DNA of 64,000 nt from Halomonas sp. (GTDB lineage: Bacteria > Pseudomonadota > Gammaproteobacteria > Pseudomonadales > Halomonadaceae): assembly GCF_011050415.1 (NCBI RefSeq), contig NZ_DRFS01000027.1:1-64000 (forward strand). The letters run 5' to 3'. Position numbers and translations under genes: made by a program. Under the pieces are notes generated by a model. That model was given only the letters and a program-made list of their open reading frames with translations. It was not told the DNA's origin and ran no database searches. Positions within the stretch are counted from its first letter, which is position 1; the number at the start of each line of letters is the position of its first letter. Below, in pieces: positions 9,701 to 18,722 of the stretch.

Positions 9701-12669
9701 ATCAGCTCGTACTGAACTTTGAGAATTTCTGCATTTATATCCGTTTTCTGCACTTCATTTAGTTTTGGGGAATAAACGATTTTGTCCCCACTCTCAATGA
9801 ACAGATCCTGCCAAAGTTTTCCTTCGTAAACTTTCTTGCCTAGAGGGTCGAACGGATGGATACCCAACGAAACGAACTCAGTCGTTAGTGCACCTATTTC
9901 GTTACCCTCACTGCATTGCAGTAGCTTGCCAAGCGGTATTTTGCCGCTATTTTTTTGCTGACCCGACGCAGCTTGTTTGCTATAAACTTCTGCAAGCCGA
10001 ATCATTTCATCCTGGCTGTCTGCACTTTGTACTAGCAAAGAAAATTGGGCTGGATCGATCCAATCATCTGCGGCCTTCTTGACGAGTCTACGCGCGGCAG
10101 TTACTAACATTTCACGCCGCAAATCGCGGAGATGCAGTGTTTCTATCTCCAAAGCTTGGTTAGCTGCATCCTGTCGGCTGTCCGAGAAAGCAATACCTTT
10201 AGGCTCAGCACCGATCGCATGTAGCAATTCGAAGAGCTCTGTCGCCACCAATTGGGAAGTTTTAGTGACACCTGTGCGAAATGCGCGAATCGGTGAGCGT
10301 GAACGACTCCAGACCGGCCGATTTGAATAATCTGTGTCGCATTTCGGACAGCAAAAAGGTTGCGCCATAAGGGGGCCAGTCGACTTTCCGTCCCGACCTT
10401 TTACCGCAGCCTCTGTCTGGCGATAAAGATATCCGCTGATATGCTCTGGCGGTACAGCAGCGCCAGTCGATGCAGATACCAGTCCAGTTTCAGGATTCAG
10501 ACTGGCATGATCCCAACTGTCGTAATCCCTCTCAGAGATAGACGGGGGGATTCGCCTTGGCCAAAAAACTGCAAATTCATCTAGTGTCATTTTGTCGTAA
10601 TAGACGGAACCGACCTTCTCAGGAAAACTTTCAAGTTCGGTTGCTGCAGGTAGCAGCTCGGTGACACTTTCTGTAAGTCTCTGTCCACGCTGTCCGCCGA
10701 TCAATAGATCGCCGCAAGCCTCGCAGTAGAGCAATTCAAAGAGCCTACGACCAAGGGTCCCTTCAATCTTCGGCTTCGCGTGAGTGACACCGCGCTCTAC
10801 CGTAAAATCGCTGAAGATCGGGAGAGCGCCGTCGAGCGTAACGGAGGCGAAGAGCCCTTCGATATTTCGAATGAAGGTGTGAACTCGGAATGCCGGAGTA
10901 GTAAGAGAAACTCTCGTCGGCCAGAGATTCGACTCCGGTAGCGCCCGTGCCAGAAGTAAGCCACGCAAAGCTTTCTCGGAGTCACCAGACCCCGCTCGAA
11001 AAATCCGACTGATCAAATCTGAGGTAGACGTCGCCCTCACATCGCCTTCGTGTAGACAAGCATGCGTCAGCTTTGCAGCAGCAGCTTCGGCCAGCACTTT
11101 AACTCGCTCGCTAGCATTGAGCGCCGATACACCGAGAGCTAAACCCGCCTTTTGAACAGCAGGGTTCATATTGTCCGCGCATTGAATCGTGGCTAAAAAG
11201 CCCTCTTCTTCCCCCAAAGCGGCTTCGAGAAGATCGATGAAAGGCTGCGCCTCGATCAGCTCACTCGAAAAAACAGGACTATATGGTTTTCCAACCACGA
11301 TGCAATCACGCCAGAAGTCTGGAATGTTCACACCAGGGTCCCCCGCAAAACTGCTTGTCCCATAGGGTGCGAATAGATCACGTAAATAAGTCAGCGATTG
11401 TGCACCTTGCTCTCCATCAGTCGGCAAAGAGGCCGATGAGGCTAATAGACGCAGCTTATGACGGTGCTCCAGCCGATCCAGGCCCAGACGCTGAATGAGT
11501 GTTTTGACTAGAAAGGCTACCTCTGTGCCTGCTGACCCCCTAATAAGGTGCAACTCGTCAAATACCAGATAGAAATATGCGTCGTCATTACGTTGTAACC
11601 AGTCCCGTGTCTGCGCAAAAATCGACTCCTCGACCTCACGCGAGAGCATGGTGCCAAGCATCGATGCGTTGGTAACTAGGATGTCCGGCGGGTTCGCCTG
11701 CATGTCCCAACGTGAAACCATTTCACCGCCATCCACTGCAGGGAAAATGTAGCGCGTTTTATCAGGCGCTTTTGCTTCCAAGCGAAGCGCTTCTTTCTCA
11801 GCCTGTAAGTCAAACTCTATTGCCGCATCCTGATCGCGTTTGAAGCTACGCATCGCATCGCGCAGGCGTGCGACACGACGGCTTCGACGCTGTTTTTCGC
11901 CTTGATCATCTGCAATCCGCGGGTGGCGCTCTGAGCCAGTCGTAGGAGTAGAACTGGTGTACTGACCAAAAAAAATCCGGTTACCGTTGAGGCGCTCCTG
12001 CATGACCTCTCGCGCTTCGTCAGAATCTAATGACTTGCGCAAGCGCTGCATCTGGTCTTCGACCAGTGCGTTCATAGGATAGATCACCAAGCTCCTAATT
12101 GCGCTTGGGCGGTTTTCCCCTTGCCGCCGTGCCGACCACTTTGACTTGCTTTCGCACCACCAATCGTTTTTCAGGTAGCCGTTGCTAGGTACCGCCCAGG
12201 TCACGGCCTCGTTGGCGAGAGCGGCAAGAACCGGCAACATGAAGCTCTCAGTTTTACCACTACCAGTCCGAGATGTAACGATTCCAGGCTTACCTGGTAA
12301 CAGACCGCGCCATAGCATTTCCACCTGATGATCGTATGGTGCAAAAGTAGACTCTCGACGAAAATCACCCTCACAGCGCTTACCATCGAACAGGCCAGAA
12401 AGTGCCAGCTCGACAAAAGCGCGCTTGCCCTCACTACTCAAAGGTAAGAGCGGGCCATCATCGCGCTGAGCAAGTTGCTCAAGAGTTTCAGGATGAGACT
12501 CGTAACGTAGAACTGGTTCAATGTAGGGTTCAGTGGCCAACACACCAATTGTCTCGAGTAGATTACGCCGTTCGCGGGCGGCCACTTTATTTGAAATACG
12601 AAAACTGGTCTCAACATAATTGATAACGAAATTTTGTATGCGACGAAATCCACCTATCGGATCTAACAC
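6781..12669 (-). CDS. druE: DruE-like giant DEAD/DEAH-box helicase with DUF1998 end (type II Druantia)
   Basis: A 1962-aa superfamily 2 helicase. Visible motifs: Walker A SRTGSGKT (133-140), motif II DELH (371-374), motif III SAS (411-413), and motif VI QRVGRAGR (about 1242-1249) after TTTMEVGIDIG. Zinc-ribbon-like cysteine pairs occur at about 640 (CEAC), 775 (CPKC), 1114-1117 (CGNC) with CTRC, and 1510 (CFAC with CDDC). The C-terminal DUF1998 signature CHTSCYRCIQRYGN has Cys at 1816, 1820 and 1823. Size, DUF1998 end and gene order match DruE, the one protein shared by all Druantia types. The start is a GTG with AGGGG upstream, 24 bases after druG. DISARM DrmA/DrmB was considered; neither the size nor the neighbours fit. 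Confidence 0.88.
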   Translation of the reverse strand: MLDPIGGFRRIQNFVINYVETSFRISNKVAARERRNLLETIGVLATEPYIEPVLRYESHPETLEQLAQRDDGPLLPLSSEGKRAFVELALSGLFDGKRCEGDFRRESTFAPYDHQVEMLWRGLLPGKPGIVTSRTGSGKTESFMLPVLAALANEAVTWAVPSNGYLKNDWWCESKSKWSARRQGENRPSAIRSLVIYPMNALVEDQMQRLRKSLDSDEAREVMQERLNGNRIFFGQYTSSTPTTGSERHPRIADDQGEKQRRSRRVARLRDAMRSFKRDQDAAIEFDLQAEKEALRLEAKAPDKTRYIFPAVDGGEMVSRWDMQANPPDILVTNASMLGTMLSREVEESIFAQTRDWLQRNDDAYFYLVFDELHLIRGSAGTEVAFLVKTLIQRLGLDRLEHRHKLRLLASSASLPTDGEQGAQSLTYLRDLFAPYGTSSFAGDPGVNIPDFWRDCIVVGKPYSPVFSSELIEAQPFIDLLEAALGEEEGFLATIQCADNMNPAVQKAGLALGVSALNASERVKVLAEAAAAKLTHACLHEGDVRATSTSDLISRIFRAGSGDSEKALRGLLLARALPESNLWPTRVSLTTPAFRVHTFIRNIEGLFASVTLDGALPIFSDFTVERGVTHAKPKIEGTLGRRLFELLYCEACGDLLIGGQRGQRLTESVTELLPAATELESFPEKVGSVYYDKMTLDEFAVFWPRRIPPSISERDYDSWDHASLNPETGLVSASTGAAVPPEHISGYLYRQTEAAVKGRDGKSTGPLMAQPFCCPKCDTDYSNRPVWSRSRSPIRAFRTGVTKTSQLVATELFELLHAIGAEPKGIAFSDSRQDAANQALEIETLHLRDLRREMLVTAARRLVKKAADDWIDPAQFSLLVQSADSQDEMIRLAEVYSKQAASGQQKNSGKIPLGKLLQCSEGNEIGALTTEFVSLGIHPFDPLGKKVYEGKLWQDLFIESGDKIVYSPKLNEVQKTDINAEILKVQYELIDDVIFANTFFALEETGLGYPSIMDGDEERADRLDAWLRVFSSAYRVLDNKYVNGEGMNEWIVGSDVKNKRVQRFAHAVYGASAAIDGLSVILDEFSSLQHPSCMIQLGKLYLKVSKETDPYWRCGNCERVHLHRGTGKCTRCVESLDEQPTGHVVELWRNNFLGNRIVRGLEEGVGRFRLRVEELTGQTDDFSDRLRKFKGIFVGGESETQKRAQEIDMLSVTTTMEVGIDIGALQTVYQANMPPQRFNYQQRVGRAGRRGQAFSLVITFCRGRSHDAYYFAHPRAITGDAPPPPFLAINHDPIPLRLVRKNWLRAAFKHLRDQCSAAGEEYPGDLLMPPDVHGEYVSTHDFYHDIEADWPTRLREALNDTIGERDEFIAVATAASVAFDSDQQDRLLVQADVDCLMKEIEDLRAYAPDSEMGLARFLAEWGLLPMYGMPTRVRNLYLGLRSVTRGQKEDYEWSTMDRDLDLAVFEYAPGAVLVKDKQKHRVVGFTGSLSTPQSFKKDALSIKALSRWYESETHVALCFACGSAKRSDTLPQVAPSCDDCGEEIPVTEFKRYITPSGFRTDFNPKDDEEEVGRMSVRSMAAIVDLGERLKHGNITVHHGANVTIMQMNDGVANIDGEGEGFSIEEAVDLKVPVPSGSKKAPPIDGMPQAFEAGWLKSARSVSWGQARWDKYGDAAPGVGLISCKQTDSIHLELSQVDSRLSLAHVARRGTSAHLPTRAAALSATQILIQRAALELDVSADEFEALEPRVRSGNPMLQIADALINGSGLCRRLGETVPGRSQPKILDILHDILVNKDQWPLIDFLKVSADGDHSAQCHTSCYRCIQRYGNRRYHALLDWRLGLAYLRAMTTPGYACGLEVQDESYPEIRGWLTHAQELAENVSQMRPGTLTPGQLKHSGLPYLDERVGGSATRYVVIHPLWSLESSSLSSMLGTDVSPELRFIDTFNLERRPLKSMVNYRPSS

Positions 12670-12693
12670 GTTTTCATCCCCTTATGAATTTGC

Positions 12694-14775
12694 TTACGCG
12701 TGACCATTCTGGACTGGCGAGTTAATGAAAAACTCTGCGAACTCCGAAGGGATCTCTTCATACTGAGCCCCCTGATTGAGGCGTACCCATTCAATTGCTA
12801 CGCGCGCCAGTCTCAAACCATTTACCAAGGTAAGTTGATGGGCGAGCGGCGCGATTATTGCCATAGCGGGCAAAAGATCTAAAGGGCGATCACCTGGATC
12901 CAACTGCCGCATATTGGATGGGGCTAAAGCTATTGGCACTAGTGCGGGTGCAGTCGGTGCTATAGTGCCAAAGAGCTGGAGCCATGCCGTTTGGCTGCGA
13001 ATGACCTGAGCCTCTTCACAATTTTCGTCTTCGATTGTTGCACATATAAAGAAGCGTCTTGGCAACTCACCACGACGTATACGATCAGCAAGTGACGGAA
13101 GCCAGAATCGGGCTCCAGATCGTTCAGCACGTTCGATAACCGCTAATATGGTTGTAGGTTCGTTCCTAGAAGCTATCTCCAGCCCGTGGGTGAGTGATGT
13201 TGGTAACTGAGTACCTGCACGTAACCAAAGATCTTCAAAGGTAATGATAGTAGGATCCGCCTCAAGCCGCACCGACCGCCCTGATGAGAACAGCCCCTCA
13301 GCTATAAGAAGAAAATCCTGCGCTTCCGAACCAAGTAACACTGGTGTTTCGCCAGCCAGAATCAAGACTAAAAACTGCGTCATTCGCTCCTTACCCTTAG
13401 GGGTAAGCAGGATGCAATTCTCAATCGCTTGCTGCATATCCTCAATGCTATGTACTGGTACGGTCTGCGGCGGATTAAACCGCAACACAGATTCAAGCTG
13501 GATGCTCTTCGGAACTTGAATTGAAGCGGCGTCTTCCTTAAGCTTCTTAATTTCGCTGATAGCCTGGGTTTCTTTTACCTGAAGTTCAGCAATGTATTGG
13601 CTATCAGTTTTGATTTGGGATTTAATTGTATCCCGCTGTTCGATGAGCACCCGGTGCTGTGAGGCTAGCTCGTCTATACCCCGCTCTAGTTCTATTCGAC
13701 GAAGTTCGAGCTCGGCTTCCATTTCTGACTGGCGGGCTGTTACAAGTTCCTCAATTGCTATCACATTGGTCTTCGTATCTTGCTCTAGCTGGTCTTTCAA
13801 GGCTTCTCGTCGTGCCGTTTCAAGCGCCTCCAACTCGGCACTGATCTCTAACAAGCGCCCCTCGCGTAGAAATTTAATCTCTTGCTCCAGCTCATTAAAG
13901 AGAGAAGCACGTATTGTTTCTCGTTCCAGCTCAGCAATCGCTTGTGTCTCTTTTTCAAGATAAGAGAGCACCCTTGCATCAGATAGTAGTGAGTCGTTTA
14001 ACTCTCTGAGCAGGTCTCTTTCCGCTAGTAATCGCTTGGCCAATTCACCAGAACGAGCAGCTTGCCGTGCTGCAAGTGTATCTTCAGGACTGGCCCCGAC
14101 TTGGCCTGTGGTCACGTCTGCGTGACGTTTTAGCCATCCAATCACAGCTTCTGCATCTGGGTCATGGGCTCCCGCCATAGCGCGCACTATGCGCTTTATG
14201 TAACCCTCATCTGGAGACCAATCAAGTTCCTCAATGCATTCACTCCCTTTCCTTAACTCATATAGAAATACCATACCTGCATCTGTGGGTATGGTATTTA
14301 AACACTCGGGGTCATAGGGATAAATATAGAAGCTGCCATCAGACACCATTCGGTATCGATTGTCTTCTGAACGCGTCAGGTTGAGCGTGATAATGCGATG
14401 TTCACAGTAACGAATGACAGAGGTGCCAACATGAGGTGAACTGTCCACACCATCTTCAGTTAAAAGCTTCCGTAACTCATCAAGGCCTCCTGTTTCCTTC
14501 AAGTCAAGGAATGGCATTAGATTGCGGTAGGTCGATGCTCTCCACTTTCCTCTCGCTTCTTTATGAGCAACCTGAAAACTAACCCAATCGTTTTGGTGAT
14601 ACTCCGACGGATTAAATGAACGAACTTCGACTTCACCTGCCTTTGGGAAAAGCTTTTGCGGGTTCTTGAGCAATTCCCACCCTGTCGACGACCTCAAAGC
14701 TATAACTTTTACAGTCATGATGACATCGTGTCGTTTTACACACTGCCCGACATACCACGCCAAGTTTGCTGCCAT
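12694..14775 (-). CDS. druG: DruG-like coiled-coil protein (type II Druantia)
   Basis: A 693-aa protein with no family I can name from motifs alone; the DruG call rests on order and size between a DruF-size gene and druE. Residues 1-230 form a globular N-terminal part. About 240-420 is a long, highly charged coiled coil rich in Glu, Leu and Arg. About 430-660 looks like a globular domain with ATPase-like layout (TPVLLGSEAQDFLL, then a FWLPSLADRIRRGELPRRFFICAT stretch) but without the GKT/S of a P-loop. It is 24 bases before druE and 28 after druF on the same strand, so one transcript is likely. The MTVKV at residue 20 is an alternative start with a poorer ribosome site. Confidence 0.75.
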   Translation of the reverse strand: MAANLAWYVGQCVKRHDVIMTVKVIALRSSTGWELLKNPQKLFPKAGEVEVRSFNPSEYHQNDWVSFQVAHKEARGKWRASTYRNLMPFLDLKETGGLDELRKLLTEDGVDSSPHVGTSVIRYCEHRIITLNLTRSEDNRYRMVSDGSFYIYPYDPECLNTIPTDAGMVFLYELRKGSECIEELDWSPDEGYIKRIVRAMAGAHDPDAEAVIGWLKRHADVTTGQVGASPEDTLAARQAARSGELAKRLLAERDLLRELNDSLLSDARVLSYLEKETQAIAELERETIRASLFNELEQEIKFLREGRLLEISAELEALETARREALKDQLEQDTKTNVIAIEELVTARQSEMEAELELRRIELERGIDELASQHRVLIEQRDTIKSQIKTDSQYIAELQVKETQAISEIKKLKEDAASIQVPKSIQLESVLRFNPPQTVPVHSIEDMQQAIENCILLTPKGKERMTQFLVLILAGETPVLLGSEAQDFLLIAEGLFSSGRSVRLEADPTIITFEDLWLRAGTQLPTSLTHGLEIASRNEPTTILAVIERAERSGARFWLPSLADRIRRGELPRRFFICATIEDENCEEAQVIRSQTAWLQLFGTIAPTAPALVPIALAPSNMRQLDPGDRPLDLLPAMAIIAPLAHQLTLVNGLRLARVAIEWVRLNQGAQYEEIPSEFAEFFINSPVQNGHA

Positions 14776-14803
14776 AAATACCTGACTTCCAAATAATAGA
14801 ATG

Positions 14804-17347
14804 TTAGTAAGCGATTGAGCCGTTGCGCCACTGCAGCCGTAAGCGGCCTAAGGAGCGTCGTGTAACGCTAGTCATAGCAGTCACATCATGCTTCAACTCA
14901 TAGCACGGATTAACGAAACATCCTGGTAGTTGCTCAGCCAGCCAGTGAGCCACTTCATCGTTAGCGGGATAAACGTAATCGCTCTCGCGCGGGCCTCCAT
15001 TACAGAGCATGCGTCGCCGCGTTCCAGTAGCGAGAATGTCAGGAAGACCACCTTCGCACGCTGTAACAGTGATAACATTATCTTCAGGACACCATTCGAA
15101 TAATCGTGTTCGAGCTAAGGCATGAGCCGAGACGATGGCGGCAGTACGGGATAAATAATGATGCGTACTGTTGCCATTCTCGATGCGGTAAACATCGTGG
15201 TCTCGCTCGCCTCTATGAGACAATCGTAAAAGTCGAACACCACCGTTAGCCTCCTCATCAGTGGTGAAACGACCTGTTGTCCAAGACCAAATATCCTTGG
15301 GGGCATAATGCAGCGCTTGATGCCTAGTTTCGGCAAACGCCAAGGGCTTATCATTAGAAACGGTTGGTTCTGCCACGAAACACCAGCCAAGGTGTTCCGC
15401 AAGCGCTTTTGCTGAAACGCCCTGAGCTCCAAACAAAGGAGCAGCCCATGGAGAAACCCCAATACGCCGAAAGGGGGTTCCACCCAGGCCTTCAACAGCA
15501 AGTTTAAAATCTTTGATCAAGCGTTCGCAAAGCCCACCTTCAACCACAGCCAGAACCTGCCCTTGATGATGAATTTCAATGATGGTCGGTTCCTTTAAAG
15601 TCCAAACCCGTCCTTTCCAACCGGAGCGCAGACGTGGCTCGACGATGCCTGCATCCTGAAGACTGCGGAGAAGGTGCCAGGGGTTTATGGCATCGTCAGC
15701 GCACTTCAGAAGAGAGATGATCTGAGCTTCCTCCCATCCACTACGACCGCTTGCGTAAACAGCCTCTAGAAGATCTGCACAGGCAAGCTCATCCGACTCC
15801 CATAGCAGCGTTGCGGGTGTGCTTGTATCGAGTCTTACTGAGGTATCCGACACCCAGTCTCGCAGCGAAAGCAGCTGATAACGCGCACTAGTAAGAGCTG
15901 GATGCACGAAAGCATTTCTCACAAATTTCAGGCGAATACTCCAAGGGGCATGTTCTTCATCAAATAGGAGACTCGGATGAATGCAAAATGCTCCTTCAAA
16001 AGGATCTGAGGCCTTTAACTGCCCGTGCTCCATATTAAGTAAAGCGCTAGTTGTACCTAACGAGGCATCTTGAATGTCATAGTTGGAGGTGTCAGATTCG
16101 ATTGAAGGCAAAAATCGCGGACGGCCAAGCCAAAAACCCTCGCTACGTACGCCTCCAGAAACGCAGGGGCGTACTATCCGTTCCTGCTGAGGAGCCAGTA
16201 ATTTGGCTATTCGGAGCGCAGCCTTGATGGGCTCAAGAGTTAGGGGCAACTCCGTGATAGCCCATGCATCGCTAACAGAAAGCTCACCCAATCGTTTGCC
16301 AATTTTCCGCCGGTGACGTTCTGCCACAGCTACATGCAAACCGAAAAACGAATCCTTGGCATCAGGCTCAGCACGCCAGCGCCCTGTACCGACTAGGCGG
16401 AAGAAAATAATGCCTAAGGAAGCAGCAGTGGCGAGGTTATCGCTCTTCTCGGCACCTGCCGACACAAGCGCTTCGTTTAGTGATAAGAACGGAACTTCCT
16501 CATTGTCTAAACCAGATTTGGCAAAGAAGATGGCGCGCTGGTCCACATCGAACATCATCTCGACTGTGACATTACTGCGTGTGGGGCGCCCCGCCAGTGC
16601 CGAAGCTTGCTCTAACAGTCGCCAGAAGCACAGGTCACCTAAAGCGCGACGCTGTCTGTAGTAAGCGGCATGAAACTCTTCGAATGCACGACGCAGCCCC
16701 CAAGAATCGCGACTACCTATCAGTTCCCTCTCAAAAGCATTAATAGCGATACGTGGGTCGCGATGAGCACTCGGATGTTCTTGGCAAAATTTTACAACTA
16801 AGCGCAGATCAAACCGGCTCGGAAACGACAGACGTCGCGTGTACCCAATATGCGACCAATAACCGGGATCGGGTAGTATTAAGCGTCGAAATGGATCCCC
16901 GGCACGAATACGCACATCTAGCCAATGCACCAGACTTTGCCACATCATTGCAACACCACGAAGATTAGAGACTGTCGCGTTGTTCACCCCCAACCAAACC
17001 AAAAGCTTATGACGAAATTCCCCACCTTGGGTCGTATTTCCGTCTAAGAGGCTATCAATCAACAAGGTAAATACAAGATAGGAAAAACAGTTAGGTACAT
17101 CTAGCTTTTCAAAGCGCTGTGAGCCAGATCGTAACGAATCCATCAACAGTGGATCGCGAGATAGCATGAGACGAAAAGCTTCTTCAGCGCTGCTCTCACT
17201 ACCATGAGGAGCGCCGCATGCCTCTGCTAGCATATGCGGCGTGACTTCAAAGGCGCGGATAGGGCTAGCATCGCCGTCCTGGTCGATGACCAAGAAAAAA
17301 TCAACAAGCTTTTTTTCCCATTCATCAAAAGTACTCGGAAAGACCAC
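14804..17347 (-). CDS. druF: DruF-like protein (type II Druantia)
   Basis: An 847-aa soluble protein without signal peptide, clear membrane segments or an enzyme motif I recognise. It lies between the methyltransferase gene and the coiled-coil gene in the order expected for druM-druF-druG-druE, which is the main ground for the name. The gap to druM is 170 bases and AT-rich, larger than the other gaps in the block, so an internal promoter or processing site is possible there. It overlaps a spurious plus-strand frame at 17234-17515. Its role in known type II systems is, to my knowledge, not defined. Confidence 0.7.
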   Translation of the reverse strand: MVFPSTFDEWEKKLVDFFLVIDQDGDASPIRAFEVTPHMLAEACGAPHGSESSAEEAFRLMLSRDPLLMDSLRSGSQRFEKLDVPNCFSYLVFTLLIDSLLDGNTTQGGEFRHKLLVWLGVNNATVSNLRGVAMMWQSLVHWLDVRIRAGDPFRRLILPDPGYWSHIGYTRRLSFPSRFDLRLVVKFCQEHPSAHRDPRIAINAFERELIGSRDSWGLRRAFEEFHAAYYRQRRALGDLCFWRLLEQASALAGRPTRSNVTVEMMFDVDQRAIFFAKSGLDNEEVPFLSLNEALVSAGAEKSDNLATAASLGIIFFRLVGTGRWRAEPDAKDSFFGLHVAVAERHRRKIGKRLGELSVSDAWAITELPLTLEPIKAALRIAKLLAPQQERIVRPCVSGGVRSEGFWLGRPRFLPSIESDTSNYDIQDASLGTTSALLNMEHGQLKASDPFEGAFCIHPSLLFDEEHAPWSIRLKFVRNAFVHPALTSARYQLLSLRDWVSDTSVRLDTSTPATLLWESDELACADLLEAVYASGRSGWEEAQIISLLKCADDAINPWHLLRSLQDAGIVEPRLRSGWKGRVWTLKEPTIIEIHHQGQVLAVVEGGLCERLIKDFKLAVEGLGGTPFRRIGVSPWAAPLFGAQGVSAKALAEHLGWCFVAEPTVSNDKPLAFAETRHQALHYAPKDIWSWTTGRFTTDEEANGGVRLLRLSHRGERDHDVYRIENGNSTHHYLSRTAAIVSAHALARTRLFEWCPEDNVITVTACEGGLPDILATGTRRRMLCNGGPRESDYVYPANDEVAHWLAEQLPGCFVNPCYELKHDVTAMTSVTRRSLGRLRLQWRNGSIAY

Positions 17348-17517
17348 AACCTTTTATCCTTATTAGTATGTGCATCGTTCATGCTTGCAGCTTTATACTT
17401 TGCCAGCTTACTAGCTTTACTAGCGCAAAGTAAAATTCAACATCAAGTGATTGCCATGAGCGAGCATCAAAGCAAACATTTTAAATATTATACTCAACTA
17501 AAAACCTTTCTTTAAAA

Positions 17518-18675
17518 TCAATAACTTCTTTTACGAATTGACAGTATCATAGGCTCAAGAAGCCGCTCGGCGAGAAAGCGAACAGAGGGTACTGCTACAC
17601 CATCCCCAATAACTTTAAAAGCATTTTGATAAGTTTTAGGTAATATGTAATTATCATTTAGCCCCATCAACTCTGCAGCTTCACTAACCAGCAGTAGCCG
17701 AGTTCTAACCAACCCATTTCCAGCAACAATTATTCTTGGGCGGGAGCCTCCTCCAGAGGGGGTTCGCAAGCAACCCAAAACATTAGAAAAAGTTATCTCC
17801 GAACGCTGTTTATTTATATCACCCTCTCGACGCATTCTGAAATAAAGACTGCCAATACGCACACCATTAGCTGCTTTCGCTTCTTCAAGACGCGCCAAGT
17901 GAGCTGGTGCCATTCTACTAATTATTAACTGAGTCTCTTCAGGCGATTGCCATTCCACCTTTTCAAGTTTAATGATTTCTTCAAGAGCATTTTTCTTTAA
18001 ATAGGGAGGAATACCTAACTTCCACCATACCCAATCTGTATGCTCTTGCGGGGAAAGTGATTTATATCCACGCATTAAAGCAGGCGTATGCCAAGGCTCC
18101 ACCCCTGCTTCTAACTGAAGATGATTAGGAATATCGACGTCGCGCAACACAGCAATTATAAATACACGTGGCCGAGATTGTGGCAGGAAGTGTTTAGCAT
18201 CAACAATAACAGCGCCATAACGATATCCGATTTCACTTAACTTTTTACAGATCGCAGCGAAGTGACGGCCATTATCCAAACTTAACAAACCAACAACATT
18301 CTCTAAAACTAATAAAGAGGGCTGACGGGCTTCTTCTCTCAAGTCGTTAATGAGTTTAAGAAAAGGCCACAAGGCACCTGATCTGGTAACCCCTGAACTA
18401 TTTAAGCTTCCTATCCCTAAGCCATTACCAGCTATCGACAAATCTTGGCAAGGGAATGAAGCCCATGCCAGATCTCCATTCAACGGTAAATCTTCAATTT
18501 TCACATCATGGATATCACGACCATCAAAATGTCTGTCGCCCCAGTTTTGTATATAGGTTTTAGTTTTTATATGATCCATGTCATTAGCAAACAGACAATT
18601 CCAATCATTACCTAGACCGGATCTAGCCATACCACCACCTGCAAAAAATTCGAAAAAATTAAATTTTTCGTCCAT
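17518..18675 (-). CDS. druM: DNA cytosine-C5 methyltransferase, DruM of type II Druantia
   Basis: A 385-aa C5 methyltransferase that transfers methyl from S-adenosylmethionine to cytosine in DNA. Motif I is FAGGG (11-15), motif IV is PCQDLS (75-80) with catalytic Cys76, motif VI is ENV (125-127), and motif VIII is QSRPR (166-170). The C-terminal motif X region reads FKVIGDGVAVPSVRFLAERLL. Length is normal. It is the first gene of the Druantia block, with AGGG just before the ATG. By analogy with methylase-containing defence systems it may mark host DNA, but that function and the target site are inferences. Base use is visibly more AT-rich than the housekeeping genes. A perfect 9-bp inverted repeat lies just upstream. 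Confidence 0.92.
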   Translation of the reverse strand: MDEKFNFFEFFAGGGMARSGLGNDWNCLFANDMDHIKTKTYIQNWGDRHFDGRDIHDVKIEDLPLNGDLAWASFPCQDLSIAGNGLGIGSLNSSGVTRSGALWPFLKLINDLREEARQPSLLVLENVVGLLSLDNGRHFAAICKKLSEIGYRYGAVIVDAKHFLPQSRPRVFIIAVLRDVDIPNHLQLEAGVEPWHTPALMRGYKSLSPQEHTDWVWWKLGIPPYLKKNALEEIIKLEKVEWQSPEETQLIISRMAPAHLARLEEAKAANGVRIGSLYFRMRREGDINKQRSEITFSNVLGCLRTPSGGGSRPRIIVAGNGLVRTRLLLVSEAAELMGLNDNYILPKTYQNAFKVIGDGVAVPSVRFLAERLLEPMILSIRKRSY

Positions 18676-18696
18676 TTTTCCCTGCCAACTAATAAT

Positions 18697-18722
18697 GATA
18701 CAGACCTTGGCATGTCTGTATC
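18697..18722. promoter_or_regulatory. Operator-like inverted repeat upstream of druM
   Basis: GATACAGAC (18697-18705) and GTCTGTATC (18714-18722) are perfect complements with an 8-base centre, 22-47 bases upstream of the druM start. Position and symmetry fit a repressor site over the promoter, possibly bound by DruM itself or by an unlinked regulator. A hairpin in the 5' leader is the alternative. Confidence 0.5.

Noticed and set aside
17234..17515. Plus-strand ORF of 93 aa over the druF start
   Set aside because: It runs antisense through druF codons and the AT-rich gap, has no good ribosome site and no recognisable product.
6781..18675. DISARM class 2 (methylase plus DUF1998 helicase)
   Set aside because: DISARM needs a separate SNF2-like DrmD, a DUF1998 DrmB and a PLD DrmC; none is present, and one helicase of 1962 aa fits DruE better.
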